A DNA stretch of 64,000 nucleotides from Lactobacillus intestinalis (GTDB taxonomy: Bacteria; Bacillota; Bacilli; Lactobacillales; Lactobacillaceae): the NCBI RefSeq assembly GCF_024397795.1, contig NZ_CP072983.1, forward strand, positions 434,001-498,000, in the 5' to 3' direction. Shown in pieces: positions 40,217 through 49,400 of this stretch. Every line of letters starts with the position of its first letter. The first letter of the stretch is position 1. A program made the position numbers and the translations under genes. Below the pieces are notes generated by a model. That model saw only the letters and a list, made by a program, of their open reading frames with translations, did not search any database and was not told where the DNA came from.

Positions 40217-41431
40217 CCAACTGATGCAGACAAGTACACCCCAGAAGGTCAAGATGTAAACACCAAGACTGGCGTTGTACCAAATCCAGCAGAAGGCATT
40301 AAGAACAAGAGTGACTTACCAGATGGCACTAAGTACACATGGAAGGACACTCCAGATGTAACTACTGCAGGAGACAAGCCAGCTACAGTTGTCGTAACTT
40401 ACCCAGATGGTTCAAAGGATGAAGTTCCAGTAACCATCCACGTAACCAACCCAGCAACTCCAACTGATGCAGATAAGTACACTCCAGAAGGTCAAGATGT
40501 AAACACCAAGACTGGCGTTGTACCAAATCCAGCAGAAGGCATTAAGAACAAGAGTGACTTACCAGATGGCACTAAGTACACATGGAAGGACACTCCAGAT
40601 GTAACTACTGCAGGAGACAAGCCAGCTACAGTTGTCGTAACTTACCCAGATGGTTCAAAGGATGAAGTTCCAGTAACCATCCACGTAACCAACCCAGCAA
40701 CTCCAACTGATTCAGATAAGTACACTCCAGAAGGTCAAGATGTAAACACCAAGACTGGCGTTGTACCAAATCCAGCAGAAGGCATCAAGAACAAGAGTGA
40801 CTTACCAGATGGCACTAAGTACACATGGAAAGACACTCCAGATGTAACTACTGAAGGTAATAAACCAGCTGTAGTTGTAGTAACTTACCCAGATGGTTCA
40901 AAGGATGAAGTACCAGTAACCATTCACGTAACCAACCCAACAACTCCAACTGATGCAGACAACTACACTCCAGAAGGTCAAGATGTAAACACTAAGACCG
41001 GTGTTGTACCAAATCCAGCAGAAGGCATCAAGAACAAGAGTGACTTACCAGATGGCACTAAGTACACATGGAAAGACACTCCAGATGTAACTACTGAAGG
41101 TAATAAACCAGCTGTAGTTGTAGTAACTTACCCAGATGGTTCAAAGGATGAAGTACCAGTAACCATTCACGTAACCAACCCAACAACTCCAACTGATGCA
41201 GACAAGTACACCCCAGAAGGTCAAGATGTAAACACTAAGACCGGTGTCGTACCAGATCCAGCAGAAGGCATCAAGAACAAGAGTGACTTACCAGATGGCA
41301 CTAAGTACACATGGGAGAAGACCCCGGATGTAACTAAGCCAGGTGAAAGTACTGGTGTGATTGTTGTAACTTACCCAGATGGCTCAAAGGACGAAGTAAC
41401 TGTGAAGGTAATTGTTAATACAAACAATGTA
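40217..41431 (+). repeat. Five tandem 243-bp Rib-domain repeats
   Basis: Units start at 40217, 40460, 40703, 40946 and 41189, exactly 243 bases (81 codons) apart. Each encodes PTDADKYTPEGQDVNTKTG then VVPNPAEGIKNKSDLPDGTK and a VVVTYPDGSKDEVPV strand. The first two units are almost base-identical, and the last diverges at its end. The Rib fold forms long rigid stalks in surface proteins. Confidence 0.95.
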
Positions 41432-41913
41432 ACACCAGAAACACAACCAATTCACACTACTCCAGGCGTTCTTCCAAACCCAGCAGATGCTATTAAGAAC
41501 AAGGATGAAATGCCAGCAGGTACTAAGTACACTTGGAAAGAAGTACCGAATGTCAATACCGTTGGTGAACACACTGGCGTTATTACAGTAACTTACCCAG
41601 ATGGTTCAAGCGTAGACTTGACAGTTAAGGTATATGTCGATGCTGTCGCAAAGGAAAACAACAGCAACAACACTGCTCAAGTTATCACTAAGCATGTTGC
41701 GGAAACTAATGAAAAGAAGACTTCTGCAACTCCAGCACAACAAATTAAACATTCTGAAAAGGCTACTTTGCCACAAACAGGTGCTAAGTCTGAAAATACA
41801 GCTGGTATCTTAGGTTTAGCTATTGCTGCAGTAGGTAGTCTATTCGGATTAGCTGCTGGTAAGAAGCGTAGAGATAAGTAAATATTGTAAAGTTTAATTC
41901 TAAATATAGACAA

Positions 41914-41947
41914 AGAAAGAAGAGACTAGAGGCCTCTTCTTTTTTTG
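41914..41947 (+). terminator. Terminator of the first giant adhesin
   Basis: AAGAAGAG and CTCTTCTT stem around ACTAGAGGC, followed by seven T, 33 bases after the stop. Confidence 0.85.
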
Positions 41948-41981
41948 TTGCATAAAAACAAGTATTCTTATTTATTTATGC

Positions 41982-42037
41982 AATAAAAAATCCTGTCGAT
42001 AGAATATCATATATATCCATCAACAGGAAAAAGTATA
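41982..42037. repeat. 57-bp palindromic repeat, copy 2; minus-strand terminator of the small peptide gene
   Basis: Same sequence and orientation as 33191-33247 but without any transposase nearby. On the minus strand it forms the hairpin TCCTGTTGAT/ATCGACAGGA followed by TTTTTT, eight bases after the stop of the 28-residue gene. Confidence 0.85.
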
Positions 42038-42045
42038 AAACCATT

Positions 42046-42132
42046 TTAATATGGATTAACTATTGACATGGTAATGACGCCGGCGAGTTCACAGATTAAG
42101 AAAGAACCACCGATAATAGTTGAGATCATCAT
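42046..42132 (-). CDS. 28-residue hydrophobic peptide, possible type I toxin-like or small membrane protein
   Basis: I do not recognise it. The peptide begins MMISTIIGGSFLICELAG and ends MSIVNPY, one membrane-spanning hydrophobic stretch with a single Glu and no basic tail. A strong AAGGAG lies ten bases upstream. AGGAG can pair with CTCCT just before the start (AGGAGATGAGCTCCT), hiding the ribosome site. A TATATT -10 box lies at 42183-42188, with a cre-like site over the -35 position, and the repeat at 41982-42037 is a terminator. All parts of a small transcription unit are present. The sequence does not match the Fst or Hol-Tox toxins I know. A start at the second ATG is possible. Confidence 0.55.
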   Translation of the reverse strand: MMISTIIGGSFLICELAGVITMSIVNPY

Positions 42133-42182
42133 AGGAGCTCATCTCCTTAAATAATATACGTTTTGTTTTTCTTTACACTTTT

Positions 42183-42211
42183 AATATAGCATGATTAAAA
42201 ATAAAATGGAA
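42183..42211 (-). promoter_or_regulatory. Putative promoter of the 28-residue peptide gene
   Basis: TATATT on the minus strand (42183-42188), with a weak TTCCAT -35 region 17 bases away at 42206-42211. The predicted leader is about 45 bases. Confidence 0.4.
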
Positions 42212-42220
42212 GCGTTTACT
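42207..42220. promoter_or_regulatory. cre-like site between the small peptide gene and the DUF915 lipoprotein gene
   Basis: TGGAAGCGTTTACT matches the cre consensus at 12 of 14 positions. It overlaps the -35 region of the minus-strand peptide gene and lies 100 bases upstream of the plus-strand lipoprotein gene, so CcpA could act on either. Confidence 0.5.
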
Positions 42221-42319
42221 ATTGTGACATTAATAATAAAAAGTTATTGAATTTGCAAATTAATAAGTATTTCAAAAGTGAGTCTAAAGCAGATAAAATA
42301 TGTGACCGAGGTGAAAAAT

Positions 42320-43174
42320 ATGAAGAAAATATGGCTGTCATTGGTTTTTCCTGTTGTACTTTTGCTTTTGATTATTACAGGATGCACAAAAGGTAGTGCA
42401 AAAAGTATCAATACTAAACATGTTCAAAATGGAAGTAGCCGTTCTATTCCAACTTTTTTCTTCCATGGTTGGGGATCAAGTGTTAATGCAGAACGTCATA
42501 TGGTAAATGCGGCAAAGAATCGAGGAGTAACCAATGATGTAGTCACTGCAATTGTTAAGAGAAACGGCCAAGTAAGTTTAAGTGGTCGAATTTCTAAAAA
42601 TGCAAAAAATCCAATTATTATGGTGGGTTATCAAGATAATCGAAATGGTAACTATCGCACCGATGCACGTTATGCTTATAATGCTGTAAAAGCTATTCAA
42701 CGCAGATATAACTTCAAGAAGATGAACTTAGTTGGCCATTCACTGGGTAACATGGATATCATGTTCATGCTTTTGTATTATGGCCAAAACAAGAATTTCC
42801 CTAAAGTAAATCGTCAAGTTGATATTGCTGGTCACTTTAATGGAATTCGTGGAATTCAATCCACTGCTTATGCTCATGTAAATAAGGCTGGTCGTCTAAG
42901 CAAGATGGATAGTGACTATAAGCAATTGATGAAATTACGTCAAACTTATCCTAAGACCGCCAGTGTAATGAATATTCATGGTGATTTGCAGGATGGCACT
43001 CATTCTGATAAAGACGTTACTATTCATAGTGCTAAAAGTTTGAAATATCTTGTTTCCCCAAGAGCCAAGCATTATGAAGAACATCTAATTACAGGAGCTG
43101 GTGCTCAACATAGTCGTCTACATGAAAACCCAGAAGTTGATAAATTGTTAATCAAATTCTTGTGGGGAAAATAA
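42320..43174 (+). CDS. DUF915 alpha/beta hydrolase, lipoprotein
   Basis: A 284-residue protein with the lipoprotein signal MKKIWLSLVFPVVLLLLIITGC, lipobox ITGC. The hydrolase part has the oxyanion-loop motif TFFFHGWGSSVNAERHM, the nucleophile elbow NLVGHSLGNM (Ser) and a late histidine in GAGAQHSRLHENPEV, matching DUF915 family cell-surface hydrolases. Substrates are unknown; esters are likely. The ATG at 42320 is chosen because GAGGTG lies eight bases upstream. An in-frame upstream ATG (42278) would place 14 polar residues before the signal. It stands alone between the two adhesin genes. Confidence 0.9.
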   Translation: MKKIWLSLVFPVVLLLLIITGCTKGSAKSINTKHVQNGSSRSIPTFFFHGWGSSVNAERHMVNAAKNRGVTNDVVTAIVKRNGQVSLSGRISKNAKNPIIMVGYQDNRNGNYRTDARYAYNAVKAIQRRYNFKKMNLVGHSLGNMDIMFMLLYYGQNKNFPKVNRQVDIAGHFNGIRGIQSTAYAHVNKAGRLSKMDSDYKQLMKLRQTYPKTASVMNIHGDLQDGTHSDKDVTIHSAKSLKYLVSPRAKHYEEHLITGAGAQHSRLHENPEVDKLLIKFLWGK

Positions 43175-43192
43175 GTAATAACATAACAATGA

Positions 43193-43243
43193 AAAAACAA
43201 AAAATAGGTAATTTTCTAAAAAAGTTACCTGTTTTTTATTTTT
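43193..43243 (+). terminator. Terminator of the DUF915 gene
   Basis: AAACAAAAAATAGGTAA and TTACCTGTTTTTTATT form a stem with an inner TTTTC/AAAAG part and a T-rich tail. Confidence 0.75.
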
Positions 43244-43404
43244 AATGAATCAGGCTGAATGCTTACTCCTAGTAGCAATATACAGAAAAGAGTTTATAAA
43301 TATTTATAAAAATATTAAATAACACGTATCAAAATACTAGCAAATAAAATAAAGAATGTTATTATTTGAGTATGAAGGTGATTTTGACAGAGGGTCATCA
43401 ACAT

Positions 43405-43460
43405 GTGAAAACATAAAAACATAACAATGTAAAAAACATAACAAACGCAAACATAACAGA
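43405..43460 (+). repeat. Cluster of ACATA/ACATAACA direct repeats in the leader of the second adhesin
   Basis: ACATA occurs at 43411, 43419, 43436 and 43451; three of the four extend to ACATAACA. They lie within 80 bases upstream of the start codon. They may be a regulator site or an A-rich translation-enhancing leader; unknown. Confidence 0.45.
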
Positions 43461-43484
43461 AGAATTAAGTAGGGGGCAATGATT

Positions 43485-46400
43485 ATGCTATCGAAGAATA
43501 ATCGTAGTCAAAAAATGGTAGCAACCGCTGAGCGGCAATCTCATTTTGGAATTAGAAAGTTAACGATTGGTACGGTTTCTGTACTTTTAGGAACTACTCT
43601 TTGGGTGGGGACACAGACCAAAGAAGTTCACGCTGATACTAATGGTGAAGGAGATCAAGAACAAAAGTCTAATGCTCAAGTTGTTGATACTGAAAATGCA
43701 AAAAAGGTAGTTGTAGTTTCAAAGAATGATTCAGCTAATACTGCTCAAACTAAGGTTCCACAGCAAGCACAATCACAAACTATTACTCAGCCTAAACAAA
43801 AAGTAGAGGCTCAAGTTAATAAAGATACTCAACAGTCAAATATTACTTCAAGGAACACAAATTCAAATACTTCAAAAACTCAAGCAGCTTCTACAACTGC
43901 TTCAGTTCCAGCAAGTAGTCAATCGAAGGCGCCAGTTTCACCTAAAACAAGTACCACTCAAGCTGCACGAGTGGCTAATACTAAACAATCACAACCAGTA
44001 CAAAAATCAGTTGAAACTCCGACTTCTCAAGGTAATACTACACAAAGTCAAAAAGCCAACATCACTTTAAAACAAGATGCCACAATTAATACTAAAAATC
44101 TAACTCAAACTCAAGCAGTAGCTAAAACTCCTCAAATCTCAGCTCAATCGGGTAATTTGGGTAAAACTACTAAAAAAGAAAATTCACAAAATTACAATTT
44201 AACCCAAGCTGCCTTAAAAGGAACTAATGTCAAGTTAGATAATTTAAATAGTGAACTAGCTAAGTTGGCATTAGATGCTAAATTAGTGGCAACCCCAGAT
44301 GAAGAGGTTGATACTAACAATAAAAATGACCAAACTAAGTCTAACAATGACTACCAAACTGTAACGGATTGGTCGGGAGTTCAAAATGCCATTAATAATG
44401 ATGCCAAAGGAGTAAATATTCAAGGCACAATTTATGCGAATGGAAATTTGAATTTAGGCTATGGCCAAACCTTTACGATTAATGGTGTAAATGGGGCAAG
44501 TCTTAATTTAGGTTCGGGAACCTTAACTGCGACTGGTAATGTTACTTTTGCCAATATGAACATTACTAGTTTGAGTCAAAATGGGGCTGTTAGTTCCTCT
44601 CAAGGTACGCAGGTAACTTTTGATAATGTTAAATCCTCAGGCTCTTCTTTGTATATTGGTTCTGGGGATGTTCATATTAAAGGTAACACTACTACAAGTG
44701 TTGACTATGGAGCTCCACATGCAACTTCTTCTCAAATTACTAATCAAATTGGTAATAGCTGGCAAGGAATTAATCAAAATAACTGGTACAACGCTAACAT
44801 CGTTGCCTCAAATGTTTATGTTGATGAAAGTGCCAACTTAACTGTTAATCGTCAAGTTGATGGTGATGGGATTGTAGTTACTGCTGGGAATAATCAATCA
44901 CAAATGGGCCACGTAAAAGTTGATAATAATGCCACTTTGACGGTTAATTTGAAGAATGGAAATCAACCAGATTTACGTGCAAGTGAAAGCCAATTTAGTA
45001 TTGGAAATGCTAATACAGCTATTCGAGCCTATAAAAATGGTTCATTTACTACAGGTGTTGGTGCCACGATTAACTTAAATGTAGGTCATGGACGTGGTAT
45101 CGTCTTTGAAGAACCAGTTGGTGGTAATACTACTATTTATGGTGCCTATAACATGAACAATTGGTACAATGACCGGACTGTTACTCGTTCAGGAAATAAT
45201 CAAAATGAATTTAAGCTCGGTGACTTTACTAATTTCAATTTATATGGTCGTGATGGGGTATTAATTGGTGATAATGCTCAATTTGTGACTGGTGAACACA
45301 GTATTTTGAAATTTAGAAATGGTGGTAATGGGGTCGCTATTGACGTCGATGCGCAGGCTAGAGTTGAAATTTCACCACACTCCGTTGTAGATCTTCAGTC
45401 TAATGGTAAAGATATGGCTGGGATTTGGAATGGTGGTAACTACATTGGTTTAGGTGAAAATGCGCAAATGGTTGTTGATCATGATGCGACATTTAAGTAT
45501 CACTTAACTAATGCTTGGAAGAATGGCTCACCAAATTACGTCGACAACTTTAACATTGTTTCTGTTAAAAATAGTTCCCACCCATCTATTACAATTGGCA
45601 ATAATGCTGTTTTTGATGGTCAAAGTGACTATCGGAATATTTTTGGTGAAATTGTCTCCTTCTCTTACAACGATGCTCCAACAGGGACTGCCGTAAATAT
45701 TGAAGGTGCAAAATATGTTAACTTCCAAAAGAATTCCGTCACTACTCCTGGTGCCTTCCAAAATGTTGTGCCAATGGATCCAGAAGGCAAACACACTGGT
45801 AACTTGTTCTACTCCTGGCCGCACAACCTTTGGAATGTAGGCGGCAATACTTACAATGCTTATAAGTGGATGGATGAAGATATTTCTGCTGATACCTTTA
45901 ATGACAAAGATTTTGATACCTTTAAGCAATCTATTCGTGATTTGAATAATTCATCAAGTGAGTATTGGAAGGGTGTTCAAGATTTAACCTTGGCCTATAA
46001 CATGCACCGTTCACACCTTGAAGATATTACGCCAAATAGTCAAGTTGGGGTAAAGCATGGCTGGCTTGCGGGAAACAGTCAAGGGTATGGCTTCGACCCA
46101 GAATTCTCACAAAGAGTCGCCCTAATTGCCACAAATATTCCAACTGAAGATGATGTGGTAACCAATGATGATCATGCCATGAAGGTTATTGTTAAGTATG
46201 ATGATTCACTCAAGCCTGGTGAAACGAAAGTTTTACAAAAAGGTACTCCAGGGAGAACGATCACTGTTACTCGGACCTATTACAACGTTAATGTTTCAAA
46301 TCCAGATGATCCTATAAGAACAGTTAATACTAGCAAGGGAGATAATGGTCATCAACTTATCACTAAGGAAGTAACTCCATCAGTTCCAGAAATTATCGCT

Positions 46401-49400
46401 ATTGGGCCTCAAACTGCCACCATTAACTATGTCAATACTGAGGGTCAACCAATTGAGGATAATAATCAACCGATTGTTGGTACTGCAACGGCTTCTCCTG
46501 TTGAAACTAATCAAGATGGGGATGTGATTTTTAATGCAGATGGCATCCCTACCGCAAACACCATTAACTATAACCAGGCTCCTGACCTGGCAAAAGCTGA
46601 AGCTGCTGGTTATCCAACCATTGTTTCTAATGAATGGGATACTAAACCGCACAAGTATAACATTGATGGTTTAACTAAAGATGCCATCATTCAAGCTGCT
46701 GAAAAGGGTGCTCAATTAAATGTTCCTGGTCCAACTTTCAAGGTTGTTTTAAAGAGAGCTGTCGAAAAACATAATGTGACAGTTGTCTTCCACGATACCA
46801 CCACTAATACCACAATTCCAAATGTTGGTGGGAATACTGGCGACTATGATCCTGAAACTCCATTGACTAATACTAAATATACGCCAACTGACTACGATAA
46901 CAATGTGAAGACTTTGGAAAATCAAGGCTATGTTCCTGATTATCCAGATAAAAAAGTTCCACCTTTGCCAATTGCAATTCCATCTAAAAACCAAAACATC
47001 GTTATTAACATGAAGCACGGCATTCAACCAGTTAACCCAACTAATCCAGGCAAGCCGGGTCAACCAATTAATCCAAATGATCCCAATGGCCCTAAGTACC
47101 CTGATGGCACCAGTGCAACTGATTTATCTAAAACTATCACGCGGACGATCAAGTATGAGGGCGCTGGCGACTTAACTCCAAAAAATCAAACCCAAAGTGT
47201 TGCTTTCCAGGCTCAAGGTTATCTTGATAAAGTTACTGGTAAGTGGGTCACTGAAGATGGCCAAGCAGCTGAAGGTTTAACTTGGACGCCAGCAAGTGGC
47301 AGTTTGAACGAAATTCCAGCAGTTTCTATCAAGGGTTATCATGTAACTAAGGTAGAAGCAAATTCAAATGGTCAAGATGTTACAAGCGCCAATGTTCAAA
47401 ATAACGGAACCGTTAACGAAATTACGGTCAATCACAATTCTAATGATATTAATGTAGTGATTACTTATGCCCCTAATGGAACTGAACTTATAAATAAACG
47501 GACTATCGTTACTAAGCAAACTGTTCATTATGAGGGTGCGGGTGACTTAACTCCAAAGGATAATGTTCAAAGTGATTTTACATTCACTTATTCAGGCGAT
47601 CTTTATGACACTACTACCAAACAAATTATTCGGATGGGGAGTTGGAATGCGGAAACTTATACTTATTCCAAAGTTAAAACTCCTGTAGTTAAGGGCTACT
47701 ATGCTGATGAAGCTGAAGCCGGTGGCTTTACAGCAAAACCAGATGATCCAACTCATACTTACACCGTAACTTATAAACCACTTGGTAAAATTATTCCTGT
47801 AACCCCAGATGGTAATCCGATACCAAATGTACCAAATCCTCCATATGAAAATAATCCGACTAATCCAACTCAGGTTACTCCTAATGAGCCTGTGCCCGAC
47901 GTTCCTGGTTATACTCCGGAAAAGAATACAATTACTCCAGAAAATCCAGGTAAAGATACTCCTGTAATCTATCACAAGAATGAAACTCCAACTCCGGAAA
48001 CTGGTTCAGTAACTGTCACCTACCATGATGATACCGATAACACCACTATCCCTGATGTTGGTTATCAATCGGGTACTAAGGATGTCGGTACTCCAATTAA
48101 CTATAATCCAGATCCAACGATTAAAGATTTGGAAAACAAGGGTTACAAGTTGGTTCCAGGTCAAGATATCAATATTCCAAAGGATATTACTAAAGGTAAC
48201 CATGATATTGTCATTCACATGGTTCATGGAATGAGTCCAGTAAATCCAGACCATCCAAATAAGAATGTCAGTCCAAGTGAATATGAAAAAGATGTCACTG
48301 CTACTGTTCACTATGAAGGTGCAGGTAGTGCAACCCCAGCTGATAATGTTCAACATGCTCAATGGACTAGAACAGTGACGATTGACGATGTAACTCAAAA
48401 AGTAGTAGAAAATGGTCAATACACTACTGATTGGAAGGCTAACAAGGAAGATTATGATTTAGTCAAAACTCCAGTTGTTCAAGGTTATTACGCAGATAAG
48501 GCAGAAATCCCTGCTCTCAAGGTAACCATGGAGAATCTTAGAAATGTGGTTACTTACGCACCAAACGGAAAAATTATTCCAGTCGATAAAGATGGCAACC
48601 CAATTCCAGATGCACCAACCCCTCATTTTCCAACTAATCCAGATAATCCAACCACAACTACTGATGGGAAAGTGCCAAACGTTCCAGGTTATAAACCAGA
48701 AAGTGGTCAACCAGGTGATCCAGTCAAGCCGGGCAATAATCCAGGCGATGATGTGAAGGTTCCTTATGTTAAAACTCCCGATGTAATCACGGCTGAAGGT
48801 AAGGTAACTTACTATGATGAAACTGCTAAGAAAGTTTTATCAACGGTTGATTTGAAGGGTAACGTTGGTGAGAAGATTTCTTACACTACAACGGCTACGA
48901 TTGCTAATTATGAAAATCAAGGTTATAAGTTTGTAAATAGTGACTTTAAGAATGGGGAAGAAACTTTCTCACGGGATGCAAGTGCTAATGACTTTAGGGT
49001 TAACTTTGTTCATGGTACTCAAACCGTTACCCCAGATAAACCGGGCGAACCTGGTCAGCCAATTAATCCAAATGATCCAGATGGACCAAAGTGGCCTGAT
49101 GATACTGGCAAAGATAGTCTTGAAAAAGTCGGTAAGCAAACTATTCATTATGAAGGAGCAGGTGAGAAGACTCCTAAGGATAATGTCGAAACTACTAGCT
49201 TTACTAGAACTAAGACTGTCGATAAGGTAACTGGGGATGTAATCTCTGAAACTGATTGGACGCCAAAGAAACACGACTTTAATATCGTGAAGACCCCAGT
49301 TGTCGAAGGTTATCATGCAAATGAAGCCGAAGCTGGTGGCTTTAAGGCTACGCCAAGTGATCCAACTCATACTTACACGGTAACTTACTCACCAAACGGT

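Larger units (their letters stand above)
33447..41881 (+). pseudogene. Giant YSIRK/LPxTG surface adhesin with Rib repeats, broken by a one-base frameshift
   Basis: Two overlapping frames, 33447-36932 (1,161 codons) and 36911-41881, read as one protein of about 2,810 residues if one G is restored at 36875-36876 (AAGGTGCAGG to AAGGGTGCAGG). The N-terminus has the YSIRK-type signal RFSIRKFSIG (residues 20-29) with likely cleavage after VQA near 50. Three 12-residue AEQQSKTN repeats and a pectate-lyase-like region (DVSDWQGFVNAMNDSS onward, about 225-800) follow. After the break come Rib-like modules, three MucBP/Mub-like modules (TYRKITQTIQEV, TRTINYEVP, TRTIVVHEP), five 81-residue Rib repeats, LPQTG at 41768-41782, a hydrophobic helix and KKRRDK. 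AAGGAG lies ten bases before the ATG. As read it would be secreted but not anchored. Confidence 0.88.

Noticed and set aside
40217..41431. Tandem repeats as a CRISPR-like array
   Set aside because: Units are 243 bp, contiguous without spacers and in frame; they encode Rib domains.
36911..41881. Independent gene starting at GTG 36911
   Set aside because: It has no ribosome site or signal peptide and its sequence continues the upstream protein across the frameshift.
43479..43484. ATG at 43479 as start of the second adhesin
   Set aside because: It is only two or three bases from the GGGGG ribosome site; the ATG at 43485 has normal spacing and gives the M-x-S-K-N-N start shared by all three adhesins.
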